DNA from: a virus
DNA: 22,451 nt
Strand: one strand, 5' to 3'
Virus record (IMG/VR): IMGVR_UViG_3300036985_003666
Coordinates: 1 to 22,451 of that record
The position numbers and the translations under genes were made by a program. The notes below the pieces were generated by a model. The model did not search any database and was not told the origin of the DNA. It saw nothing but the letters and a program-made list of their open reading frames with translations. The stretch's first letter is position 1; each line of letters begins with the position of its first letter. Shown here one piece after another: positions 7,808 through 14,744 of the stretch.

Positions 7808-8149
7808 TTACTTAGCAATGGAGAGCTGAGCTTTCTTCCTTTGGACCTGTTGACTCAGGCTGCCCATGGGATCCTCCAGGGCTGGAGCGTTTAGGGTAAA
7901 AGGAGACGCTGTCAGTGACTCGATTGTGGCTAGGCCGTTACGCAGTTCCATAGACTGGATGACTTGGTTGCCGTAGTCGGGAACAGAGGGGGCTACCAAG
8001 GGGGCTACCAAGGGAGAAACAGGCGGAACTGGTTGGACAAACCTAGACCTTTCTAAGCCACCCCTTGAGTTTCTTGTAAAGCCAGTAAAACCCTTTGTTG
8101 GGTTGTTGGATGAGGTAGGATCCATTCCCTCTTTAGGAGGTCTACACAT
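7808..8149 (-). CDS. Hypothetical protein upstream of portal, 113 aa
   Basis: ATG at 8149. The N-terminal half is polar and low-complexity (Asn, Thr, Ser, Gly, Arg), followed by a Pro/Val-rich stretch (residues about 40-58, with LVAPLVAPSVP duplicated). A more ordered C-terminal half with a Lys-rich end completes it. In T7, the genes just ahead of the portal gene encode minor virion or tail-assembly proteins (gp6.7, gp7.3), and this could be a functional counterpart; that is inferred from position only. The TAA is 3 bp before the next ATG. Confidence 0.65.
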   Translation of the reverse strand: MCRPPKEGMDPTSSNNPTKGFTGFTRNSRGGLERSRFVQPVPPVSPLVAPLVAPSVPDYGNQVIQSMELRNGLATIESLTASPFTLNAPALEDPMGSLSQQVQRKKAQLSIAK

Positions 8150-8348
8150 GATCTAAGGAATAGGGGGGCAAGTTAAGGTCTAGGCCCGATGCGGGATCAA
8201 AGCCTTCCAGAGCAGCACTGAGTCTCCTGCAGATGTCGACCTGACCAGCTCGAAAGGCAAACTCCTTTTCCGAAAGGGAAATGGAAGGATAGGTATCCGG
8301 GAAGGCAAGAACTAGCTGGCGGACCAGGACGTGGAGAGGACTATCCAT
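8142..8348 (-). CDS. Hypothetical protein, 68 aa
   Basis: ATG at 8348, 8 bp inside the end of the beta-subunit gene; its TAG overlaps the next gene start by 8 bp. The protein is helical, with a middle segment EFAFRAGQVDICRRLSAALEG that looks like a conserved amphipathic helix, and an Asp/Leu/Pro-rich end. No family is recognised. It lies at the transition from nucleotide metabolism to virion genes. Confidence 0.65.
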   Translation of the reverse strand: MDSPLHVLVRQLVLAFPDTYPSISLSEKEFAFRAGQVDICRRLSAALEGFDPASGLDLNLPPYSLDHV

Positions 8349-9063
8349 AGGAAGGGAGATCGACGTTAGAGGCCTCGAAGAAGGCAGGCATACGAGCAGA
8401 GCGGGTAGCCTTGAGCTCGGGGGCTTTGCCGCGCTCGAAGAGGTTGTCGGAGGCGGATAGCCAGAAATCCTTGCTCAACTGACCAGCACCGGCCAACTTG
8501 CCAAAGGTCCAATCGACGGTCGCCTTTCGCAGGACATTGAGGCTAGGCGAAACCTTCAGCCCCAGCTCCGATGCAACCATGTGGTGGACCGCAACGTGGA
8601 CCTGCTCGTCACGGCTGATGTCGGCCGCAACGGTTCGGATCCCGACGTCACCGGCGAAGCGGAGGAAGGGCAAGAGGACGAAAAAGACGGATCGCTCGAG
8701 GACGGCCGCCTTCAGGATGGGGTGATCAGGGTGATTGACCCAGGCGTCACGGATGTTGATCCCTGCGGTCTCGACTAAGGCGTTGGTGCCGTGGGCATCA
8801 ACCACGAACTGCAGTGCTTGGTCGTGGCGCTCCTCGTCGGCCATGTTGGACTCGAGGGCTTGGACCACCCCGGGGGTGCCGGGAAGGTCCTTGGTCAGGC
8901 CAGAGGCCAGAAGGTCACGAACTGGCAGCTCCAGGTGACGGAGAGCCAGGCAGCGACTGAGGGTGGCATCTGTGCCCTCCTTCAAGACTCCCTTAGAAAC
9001 TTGGGTGGGTGCCCAGGTGCGCTTGCGGGTGAGGACGGAGACGTACGGACTGGGGGAGCTCAT
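8341..9063 (-). CDS. Ferritin-like protein, ribonucleotide reductase beta (small) subunit candidate
   Basis: 240 aa, shorter than NrdB/NrdF (about 320-375). All six carboxylate/histidine ligands of a dinuclear metal site can be placed: E45, E77-x2-H80 (DEERH), E123 (VLERS) and E153-x2-H156 (RDEQVH). Class I beta subunits store the radical-generating oxidant that starts catalysis in alpha. The radical tyrosine position, four residues after the first His (E. coli H118 to Y122), is Leu84, and the only tyrosines in the protein are Y7 and Y239. Y239, next to the C-terminus, could be the relay tyrosine equivalent to E. coli Y356. The cofactor would therefore have to work without a tyrosyl radical. 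From memory, a published reannotation of cyanopodovirus reductases reached a similar class I assignment. ATG at 9063. Confidence 0.8.
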   Translation of the reverse strand: MSSPSPYVSVLTRKRTWAPTQVSKGVLKEGTDATLSRCLALRHLELPVRDLLASGLTKDLPGTPGVVQALESNMADEERHDQALQFVVDAHGTNALVETAGINIRDAWVNHPDHPILKAAVLERSVFFVLLPFLRFAGDVGIRTVAADISRDEQVHVAVHHMVASELGLKVSPSLNVLRKATVDWTFGKLAGAGQLSKDFWLSASDNLFERGKAPELKATRSARMPAFFEASNVDLPSYG

Positions 9064-9410
9064 CAGATGACAATGCGAGTGAGGTGATTTGGATCGGATT
9101 CATCCAGGGCATGTACCTCCGGGCCCCAGCCGGTGGCTAGCAGCTCGTCAGATAACGACGAAGCTGCTTGTTGATCATGAGCCGGGGGTGCGTGATCCAC
9201 AATAGGATCAAAGCCCTTCAGCCATTCCCTAAGGGCATCGCCGGTGGGTGTTTTTACGGGCCAAGAGATGAACCGGAGCAGGGCCTTACGGTCAGTAAAG
9301 CCTCTGCTGGTGTGAGGGATCCAGGCAATGAAACTCTCGCCGTTCCACCGATCAACTTGCCTTTCGACGAGCAGGGCACCAGGAACGTGGAAACGCTTGG
9401 TGCGGCTCAC
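9063..9410 (-). CDS. Unknown protein between ribonucleotide reductase alpha and beta, 115 aa
   Basis: GTG at 9410 shares a base with the alpha-subunit TAG (TAGTG), and the TGA shares a base with the beta-subunit ATG (TGATG). The protein is tryptophan-rich in its first 70 residues (several Trp, Phe-Ile-Ala-Trp, Trp-Leu-Lys-Gly-Phe), then has a polar His/Ala/Gln-rich stretch and an acidic C-terminus. There is no CxxC, so it is not an obvious glutaredoxin or NrdH, and there is no flavodoxin-like motif for NrdI. No family is recognised. Its coupling on both sides suggests it is made together with the reductase. Confidence 0.75.
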   Translation of the reverse strand: MSRTKRFHVPGALLVERQVDRWNGESFIAWIPHTSRGFTDRKALLRFISWPVKTPTGDALREWLKGFDPIVDHAPPAHDQQAASSLSDELLATGWGPEVHALDESDPNHLTRIVI

Positions 9411-10816
9411 TACTCGCTGCAGCCTCCGTTGGCACCACTGCAGAAGCCAGACACCTGGTCCTCGTCTTCCTCGTCAATGGGGTCGAACTTGAACCAGCTG
9501 GCATCGTCTCCGAGGATACCTAGGGCATCATCTTTGGCTTGTGTATCTGGAGCCACCTGCAGGGCGTAGTAGAGGCTGGTCTGGGGGCTATCGAGCCACT
9601 CAGCCAGGAAGTCCCGGTCGTAGGTGACCAGGTCGCTCCAGGAGTTGAAGCTGTAGCCGTGGAAGAGGTGGGTGTCTCGGAAGAGACCAACGATGCCATC
9701 GGCCACAGTTTTGTAGACATTCCAGCCAACCTCGGATGCGGTCTCCACATTTGGTGGGTACTCGTAGGTCTGGACGCCGAAGGTGCCGGAGTCCCGATCG
9801 ACGCTGCGGCTGACAGGAGGGGCCAGTTCAGGCGTACAGGCGTAGCCGTTTGAATCGCTACTGCGGTAGGAGCAGGAGGCGGTAGGTGCGATTGCAAATG
9901 CACGTTCAAAGCCGGCTCCCCTGGCAACCTGAGCAGCAGCTGGGATGGCTTTCAGCAGGGCATTGGCGATCTCTAAAGCCTTAGGCTTGACTTGATTGAC
10001 TGTCCAGACTTCAGCCAGTTCGGCGTAGGTCACGCCTTCTTGAGCCAGGAAGTTGGCCAGACCTAGGATGCCCAGGCCTACCTGCTTGTCCACCGTGGGA
10101 CTGAGGTAGACCCCATCGGCATCGACCCCTGTTTTGGGGTGCATGGCAGCCAGTGATTCCATACCTTCAACGAAGGCATCCTTCAGGGTGTCGACGGTGC
10201 ATTGACCCAGGTTGACGTGCTGCAGGAGGCAGGTTCCCCGGTGCGGCAAGTAGACCTCGAGGCATACGTTGCCGTAGATTCGCCTTCCCTGTGCGTCGTA
10301 TTTGATCTTGTTGAGCCAGAGGTCTCCTGAGGCAATAGCCAGGAGCACTGCATCAATCAGCTCGGGAGAAGCCTCATCAAGGAACGCCTCGTTCACATCC
10401 AGGCACCGCTTAACCCATGGGAGTTCCCGGCGGTCGGCCTGGACAAACTCGAGAGCATCGGCGTGGGTGTAGTCGAGGTGAAGCGTGATGGCTCCATTCT
10501 TGAAGGTGCCACCCCGACGAAGGATCTCGTTGAGGGTGCTGTAGATCTTGGCGAAGGAGACGGGACCGGAAGCGGTCAGGCCACGGCCGTTATCGTGTCC
10601 TTTGGGACGAAGGTTGGAAAGGTGGATCGAGACGCCGGCGCCGTTGCGTAGGGCGTAGGAGGTGAACCTCCAGGAGTCCTCGATGCCATCGGGACCCTCC
10701 ATGCGATCCTGCACCACGAAGACGGTACAGGAGACGGGAAGACGACTGTCGGGGTTGTCCACCCAGGACTGGACCCGACCAGTGCGAGAGATGAGGTTGG
10801 AGACGTCCTGGGTCAT
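9410..10816 (-). CDS. Class I ribonucleotide reductase, alpha (large) subunit, compact form
   Basis: 468 aa from ATG 10816, much shorter than cellular NrdA (700-900 aa) and lacking an N-terminal ATP cone. It reduces ribonucleotides to deoxyribonucleotides for phage replication. The catalytic barrel shows the N183, C185, E187 triad (NVCLE), probable redox partners C30 and C196, the phosphate-binding PTAS (311-314), and C-terminal cysteines C459 and C466 for reduction. Y416-Y417 in SLYYALQ correspond to the Tyr-Tyr pair of class I alpha subunits (E. coli Y730-Y731) that passes the radical from beta, which argues against class II. A ferritin-like beta candidate lies two genes downstream. The start overlaps the zinc-protein stop (ATGA); an upstream in-frame codon at 10864 would add a basic, His-rich stretch and is unlikely. 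Confidence 0.88.
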   Translation of the reverse strand: MTQDVSNLISRTGRVQSWVDNPDSRLPVSCTVFVVQDRMEGPDGIEDSWRFTSYALRNGAGVSIHLSNLRPKGHDNGRGLTASGPVSFAKIYSTLNEILRRGGTFKNGAITLHLDYTHADALEFVQADRRELPWVKRCLDVNEAFLDEASPELIDAVLLAIASGDLWLNKIKYDAQGRRIYGNVCLEVYLPHRGTCLLQHVNLGQCTVDTLKDAFVEGMESLAAMHPKTGVDADGVYLSPTVDKQVGLGILGLANFLAQEGVTYAELAEVWTVNQVKPKALEIANALLKAIPAAAQVARGAGFERAFAIAPTASCSYRSSDSNGYACTPELAPPVSRSVDRDSGTFGVQTYEYPPNVETASEVGWNVYKTVADGIVGLFRDTHLFHGYSFNSWSDLVTYDRDFLAEWLDSPQTSLYYALQVAPDTQAKDDALGILGDDASWFKFDPIDEEDEDQVSGFCSGANGGCSE

Positions 10817-10974
10817 GTGAGGTTTTCGGTGACGATGGGGGTGGAAGGAAGGTGACGGCCGCACCAGTCGTCGAGTTTGACGAAGGGAAAGCCAGGTAAG
10901 GGAAGTTTCCGCTCATGGCAGGTCCCATCGTAGGCCTCGAAGAAGCGGCAGGTTTTGCAGGTAGGTTGAGTCAT
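10813..10974 (-). CDS. Small zinc-knuckle protein, 53 aa
   Basis: ATG at 10974 and TGA at 10813, each overlapping a neighbour as ATGA, which strongly supports translation. Four cysteines (C6, C9, C19, C37) lie in the pattern CxxC-x9-C-x17-C, around CRFFE and DDWCG. This is a pattern I know from small phage and bacterial zinc-binding proteins of unknown function. It is inserted between the MazG-like protein and the ribonucleotide reductase large subunit, so a part in nucleotide metabolism is possible but unproven. Confidence 0.7.
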   Translation of the reverse strand: MTQPTCKTCRFFEAYDGTCHERKLPLPGFPFVKLDDWCGRHLPSTPIVTENLT

Positions 10975-11351
10975 GGGATCAGATCGGACAACTGGGGTTC
11001 AAAGTAGCCTGGACCCTTCAGAACCTTACCACGCTCATCAAGGATCGGTTGCCCATCAATGTCGAGCTTGCTCATGTTGCTTTCAAAGAGCCGGGTCAGG
11101 GCTAGGTCAAGATTCCAACCCTTAGCCGCAGCGAACTGGTAAGCGGTGAAGACCACGTCAGCCAGCTCCTTGAGGGTGTGGGCTTCGTCATCCTCGCCGC
11201 AGGCCTCCAGGAACTCGGTGTACTCCTCGTCAATCAGGGTCAGCTGGAAGCCGGCCGTATCTGGAGCAGGAGTCGCGACCTTAAAGGCGCTGCGCCAGGT
11301 GAGAGCCTCGTGGGTGTGGCTCATGTCGGGGGTGAGGTTGGTTCGGGTCAC
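10971..11351 (-). CDS. MazG-like nucleoside triphosphate pyrophosphohydrolase
   Basis: 126 aa. The all-alpha NTP pyrophosphatase signature E-x2-E ... E-x2-D is present as E43/E46 and E62/D65, the four acids that bind magnesium. The following helix (DVVFTAYQFAAAKGWNLDLAL) is typical. These enzymes hydrolyse NTPs or dNTPs to monophosphates. In cyanophages MazG homologues are common, and proposed roles include nucleotide recycling and altering host alarmone signalling. The C-terminal part (LDERGKVLKGPGYFEPQL) resembles phage versions. The start is GTG at 11351, overlapping the DUF3310 stop; ATG at 11324 would remove nine residues. The stop overlaps the next ATG. Confidence 0.85.
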   Translation of the reverse strand: MTRTNLTPDMSHTHEALTWRSAFKVATPAPDTAGFQLTLIDEEYTEFLEACGEDDEAHTLKELADVVFTAYQFAAAKGWNLDLALTRLFESNMSKLDIDGQPILDERGKVLKGPGYFEPQLSDLIP

Positions 11352-11548
11352 TTCAGGTTTTCCAGTTCGTTGGTAAGGTAGTGGATGGCCTTCTTGAGAT
11401 CATCCTTGGCGCTGTCTTTGTAGCCAGCACGGCAGATGTACTTGATGGCGTTGCCTAGGTGGTAGTTGAGGTTCTGATCTCGGATAAAGTCCCAGACCTC
11501 AATCTTTCCCCTCTTGTAGTGGCTCGGGCCGTGGCTTGAAGAGCTCAC
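11348..11548 (-). CDS. DUF3310 family protein
   Basis: The C-terminal 58 residues (HYKRGKIEVWDF through the end) match the DUF3310 pattern common in phages: HY-x-x-G-x-IE at the start, LGNAIKYICRAG in the middle, and DLKKAIHYLTNELENL at the end. The domain is helical and its function is not established; it often sits near nucleotide-metabolism genes. I place the start at GTG 11548, which gives a 66-aa protein and a 50-bp overlap with the membrane protein. The same frame stays open up to ATG 11728 (126 aa), but that extension is Ser/Gly/Pro-rich, overlaps the neighbouring gene by 230 bp and looks like a shadow of it. The TGA overlaps the MazG GTG (GTGA). Confidence 0.75.
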   Translation of the reverse strand: MSSSSHGPSHYKRGKIEVWDFIRDQNLNYHLGNAIKYICRAGYKDSAKDDLKKAIHYLTNELENLK

Positions 11549-11795
11549 GGTAGGCAGGGTTGCGCTGGATGGAACGGAGCTCGATGTCTCGAAGTCTCCG
11601 TCCGAGCCAGTCGTCTCGAAAGGAGCGCCGGGTGACAGACAGTCGGGCCAGGAGCCTGAGCCGTAACCCGGTACCTCGAAGAGTGGTTGTAACTTGAAGG
11701 AACCTGAGTTTGATGAACTCTGGGACATTGGGATCTTCAAATAAAAGGAACAGGATGAAGGTAGTTACCGCCCAGCAGGCTAGGAGGGTGTCCAT
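11499..11795 (-). CDS. Small membrane-anchored basic protein, 98 aa
   Basis: One predicted membrane segment near the N-terminus (residues about 3-19, LLACWAVTTFILFLLF) is followed by a strongly arginine-rich soluble part ending in EGKD. The arrangement suggests a single-pass inner-membrane protein with a cytoplasmic basic domain. Function unknown; a holin-like or membrane-tethering role is conceivable, but there is no family match I recognise. The ATG at 11795 overlaps the exonuclease end by 16 bp; a TTG at 11819 would add eight residues. Most of its 3' two-thirds is also open in the frame of the following DUF3310 gene, whose start is therefore uncertain. Confidence 0.6.
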   Translation of the reverse strand: MDTLLACWAVTTFILFLLFEDPNVPEFIKLRFLQVTTTLRGTGLRLRLLARLSVTRRSFRDDWLGRRLRDIELRSIQRNPAYRELFKPRPEPLQEGKD

Positions 11796-12514
11796 AGGAT
11801 GGGTGCGTGGGCCGTCCAATCATACTCCCCTGTTCGGAGAATCCGTGCAAGCTGGGCATTCTGGAGAGCGTCTGCTTCCGTGAGGCCAGCCTTGACGAAG
11901 GCACCGACCACCGCCTCCCACCAGAACTCCCTAGGGGTCTTGTTGAGCAGGGCCTGGGCCTTGACCGCTCCGATGCCGGGGCAGCCCTTGTAGCCATCCA
12001 CAGCGTCCCCTGTGAGGATCTGCTGGAAGAAGAAGTAGTCGCACTCCTCCAGGGTTGGCGTGGTTTCGTCTGCGCCATTCCACTGACGACACTGGATCTG
12101 TTTGAGATCCTTATCGGCGGAGATCAGCACCACGTTTTCGGTGGTCTGGTGGCAGCGCATCCCTAGGAGGTCATCGGCCTCTAGGCCTTCTTCCAGGTGA
12201 CAGGGGTAGGTTTCGCAGGCCCACTTGACAAGGCGGTGGAAGCCAAGTGGTTTCCGCTTGAGGCGGTGGCCTTTGTATTCAGGGTCGACGAGCTTACGAA
12301 AGTTGGCTCGACCTGTAAAGAAGAGCTCGACGTCTTGACACTGGAAGTGCTGCTTCCAGAGGTTCAGGGTCTCGAGGAAGCGGCGTTGAGCCTGTTTGAA
12401 GTCTGAGGCGACCATGTGCCAGTCCCCATGCTCTACCTCTACCTCACAGGATTGGCAAGAGGTGTAGGCCGGGGTGTCGGCGTCAATGAGAAGGATGTCG
12501 GGTCGTTTGATCAT
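11780..12514 (-). CDS. 5'-3' exonuclease (T7 gp6-like, FEN superfamily)
   Basis: 244 aa (T7 gp6 is 300). It removes RNA primers and degrades host DNA from 5' ends. Metal-binding acids of the FEN fold are visible in order: D11 and D13 (LLIDADTPAY), E112/D114/D115 (LEADDLLG), D134 and D136 (SADKDLKQ), and D170/D173 leading into the helix-turn segment around 176-184 (KGCPGIGAV), which grips duplex DNA. The C-terminal part (about 195-244) is helical and less conserved. The ATG at 12514 overlaps the HNH stop (ATGA). Confidence 0.93.
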   Translation of the reverse strand: MIKRPDILLIDADTPAYTSCQSCEVEVEHGDWHMVASDFKQAQRRFLETLNLWKQHFQCQDVELFFTGRANFRKLVDPEYKGHRLKRKPLGFHRLVKWACETYPCHLEEGLEADDLLGMRCHQTTENVVLISADKDLKQIQCRQWNGADETTPTLEECDYFFFQQILTGDAVDGYKGCPGIGAVKAQALLNKTPREFWWEAVVGAFVKAGLTEADALQNAQLARILRTGEYDWTAHAPILWTPS

Positions 12515-12945
12515 GTATTTCGAGCCTGGGCTCGTTGAAGGTATTGAAGGGCCCGCCCGAGTGATTCAATGGAATCGCCCAGCTTGCCTAAACCAGTGTT
12601 GCAGCCTTGGCAGATCCAGCCACGGAAGTATTCTCCAGCAGGATCGTGATCAAAGCACACCATCGCAGCTCCACGATGGTGCGTCATAGGAGTTCCACAG
12701 TTTTCGCATGGTGTCTTCTCGGGAGGACGATGCTGGGAAAGGGGCTGGGTGCGTCCCACCATTTTACCAAACTGCTTCTTGTAAGCTCGCTGCTTCGACA
12801 TCGCGGATGTCACGTTGCAAGACTTACAGGCACTCATTTTACGGACTTGCCCAGATCTCCGGGTGTTGTCAGCGTGGAAGTTGTCCCAGGATTTGTAGAC
12901 ACCGCATTTGGTGCAAGTTCTCCCAAGATCATCAAGAGGTGACAT
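12511..12945 (-). CDS. HNH endonuclease, Endonuclease VII-like, between DNA polymerase and exonuclease
   Basis: 144 aa. An N-terminal zinc knuckle (C11, C14, C40, C43) is followed by a basic linker and a C-terminal Endonuclease VII-type HNH fold. In that fold C80/C83 and C112/C115 hold zinc, and FDHD (98-101) and N116 supply the catalytic His/Asn set. Such proteins cut DNA, either as branch resolvases or as free-standing homing endonucleases. The gene sits exactly between the polymerase and exonuclease genes, sharing one base with the polymerase stop (TGATG) and four with the exonuclease start (ATGA). It has the same two-part architecture as the HNH gene at 3185-3640. Homing enzyme near the polymerase gene is the likelier role, since endonuclease I is already present; this is an inference. 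Confidence 0.88.
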   Translation of the reverse strand: MSPLDDLGRTCTKCGVYKSWDNFHADNTRRSGQVRKMSACKSCNVTSAMSKQRAYKKQFGKMVGRTQPLSQHRPPEKTPCENCGTPMTHHRGAAMVCFDHDPAGEYFRGWICQGCNTGLGKLGDSIESLGRALQYLQRAQARNT

Positions 12946-14744
12946 CAGTGTGTTTCGCTCCAGTTACTTCCGTGTTTGGCTTCAGCCGCAAGAGGAACGT
13001 TCAAGGAGAAGGCTTCCCCAACGTCTATCATTGACTGAATAAGGATATTTTCAACTATCTCTACCCAAGCAGGACTAACTGCAATCTGGACTTCATCATG
13101 GATCATGCCTAGGGGGGTATAATGAACCCCGAGAGTAATCTGGGCGTCGATCCGCCTGTAGCTCTCCACCACCCAGTTCTTGCAGACGATGGCGCCAGCA
13201 GACTGGAGCAGGTAGTTCAGGGCGGCGTGTTGCTTGCCCTGGAGGTAAAGCACCCGGCCATCGAGAGCCTTAAGGGTGTCGTCTTTGGAGCGAGCCTTGA
13301 CGGACTCCAGGAGGGGCCCAAGACCAGGGATGGCGGCCACGAAGGCCACCCGGACCTTCTTGCCCAGTGCAGAGGCCTGTCGGCCCTTTAGAAGGGGGTT
13401 GACGGTGCGGCCGAGTTTCTCGTCGCCTGCCCCGTAGAGGAAGGCGTAGGTGATTGTCTTGACGGCCTTCCTGGTAATTTCGAGTCCCAGGGCTTTGGTA
13501 GTGGCGTCGGCGTTGATCTGATGAATGTCTCCGTTGACAACAATGTCAGCGAAGCGGCCGGAGTCGAAGAAGGCAAGGTAGTGACCGAGCATTCTGAGCT
13601 CAAGGCCGGAGGCATCAGCACCAACCTCCACAAAACCAACACCAGGGCCAAACAAAGCGCGACAACGCGGATCAGATGAAACCTGGCCCAGATTGGGGGA
13701 GCGATGAGCATTACGTCCGGTGTTGGTTGCGAGGGAACAGCTGTGGTGGATACGGCCTTGACGGGTGACCTGCTTGAGCCAGGAGTTCTTGCCTTCGCTC
13801 AGCTGGCCGAGGCCCTTCTGGAGTTCGAGCATCCTGGCGAACTGGGGAGCCTCTGGGGCGTCCAGGGCCAGCAGGACCGACTCGTCGATCTTGGGCTTGC
13901 CGGTGTCGGTGAACTCCTCAGGCTGCCAGTCACGCCAGGTTTGGAAGACCCAAGCGATGTGATCACGAGAGGTCGGATTGAAGTCGATCAGCTTGGTGAA
14001 GGGTGCTCCCTCGACGTAACCCAGGGTGCGGTTGTTCCGCTTGGGGGTCATGGGTTTGCCGGCCACATAGGGGAAGGCATCACGAAGCTGGGTGGCCAGT
14101 TCCTCGGACTCAGATCGGAGTACGCTTTCCAGCTGTTCTCCTGCTTTGACGTCGAAGGGCCAGCCGTAGCGTTCCTGGATGGCCATGACGCGGGCACAGT
14201 CGTGCTCCATCTTGACCGAACGGATAAAGGCTTCAGCCTTGGGCTGGAAACGCTTCCAGAGGAGGCTTGTGACCTCCACGTCGCGGACGCAGTAGTCCTG
14301 CATCTCCTGGGACCAGGCAGACCAGTCGGCGTGATCCTTGTAGTCGCCCTTGTGGTAGTCGAGGCGCCAGCCCCAGGCCTCCAGGGAGTGACGGCCGTAG
14401 AGCTTCATGGGCATGTCCTTCTTGCGGATCTTGTAGTCGATCCCCAGGACGTGCGGGAAGAAGAGGCGGCTCAGGATCAGGGTGTCGCAGAGCTCGATCC
14501 CCTTGGCGTCGAACCAGGGGTAGATCTCGTGGAGGATCTCGATGTCGTAGCCGATGATGTTGTGGCCGACCAGGAGGTCAGCCTCAGCCAGGTAGTTTAC
14601 GCCGGTCGAGATCGACTCGTGTGTGCCCTGGTCGTTGTAGACGTGGACCTCGTTGGTGTCCAGGTCACGGGTCACGAGGCAGTGGATCGTGTCGAATCCC
14701 TGCCGCATGAAGCCGTTGGTCTCTAGGTCGAAGGCTAGTCTCAA
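12945..14744 (-). CDS. Family A DNA polymerase with 3'-5' exonuclease (T7 gp5-like)
   Basis: 599 aa, about 105 shorter than T7 gp5 (704). The exonuclease domain has D6 and E8 (FDLETNG), D67 (GHNIIGYD) and Y151/D155 (YCVRD). The polymerase domain has motif A D377 (GADASGLELR), motif B R425, K429, Y433 and Y437-G438 (spacing as T7 R518, K522, Y526, Y530), and motif C H549-D550-E551. The shortening falls in the thumb region, where T7 has its 76-residue thioredoxin-binding loop, so this enzyme probably does not use thioredoxin that way. The start is TTG at 14744: it overlaps the helicase TGA as TTGA, has a good AGGAGG ten bases upstream, and places the exonuclease motif at residue 6, as in T7. 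No in-frame ATG fits. Confidence 0.96.
   Translation of the reverse strand: MRLAFDLETNGFMRQGFDTIHCLVTRDLDTNEVHVYNDQGTHESISTGVNYLAEADLLVGHNIIGYDIEILHEIYPWFDAKGIELCDTLILSRLFFPHVLGIDYKIRKKDMPMKLYGRHSLEAWGWRLDYHKGDYKDHADWSAWSQEMQDYCVRDVEVTSLLWKRFQPKAEAFIRSVKMEHDCARVMAIQERYGWPFDVKAGEQLESVLRSESEELATQLRDAFPYVAGKPMTPKRNNRTLGYVEGAPFTKLIDFNPTSRDHIAWVFQTWRDWQPEEFTDTGKPKIDESVLLALDAPEAPQFARMLELQKGLGQLSEGKNSWLKQVTRQGRIHHSCSLATNTGRNAHRSPNLGQVSSDPRCRALFGPGVGFVEVGADASGLELRMLGHYLAFFDSGRFADIVVNGDIHQINADATTKALGLEITRKAVKTITYAFLYGAGDEKLGRTVNPLLKGRQASALGKKVRVAFVAAIPGLGPLLESVKARSKDDTLKALDGRVLYLQGKQHAALNYLLQSAGAIVCKNWVVESYRRIDAQITLGVHYTPLGMIHDEVQIAVSPAWVEIVENILIQSMIDVGEAFSLNVPLAAEAKHGSNWSETH

Noticed and set aside
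9410-10816. Class II (adenosylcobalamin) ribonucleotide reductase
   Set aside because: The Tyr-Tyr dyad near the C-terminus and the adjacent ferritin-like gene fit class I better; short length alone made class II tempting.
10590-10928. Open frame of 112 codons overlapping the reductase start and the zinc protein
   Set aside because: The zinc-knuckle ORF and the reductase ORF fit together by ATGA overlaps and have recognisable motifs; this frame has neither.
13704-14726. A 340-codon open frame on the plus strand opposite DNA polymerase
   Set aside because: It mirrors the codons of a well-supported gene, has no recognisable domain, and its product is a Val/Leu/Asp-rich string typical of antisense frames in G+C-rich coding DNA. 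The same applies to the other long plus-strand frames (604-1110, 7026-7544, 14841-15448).
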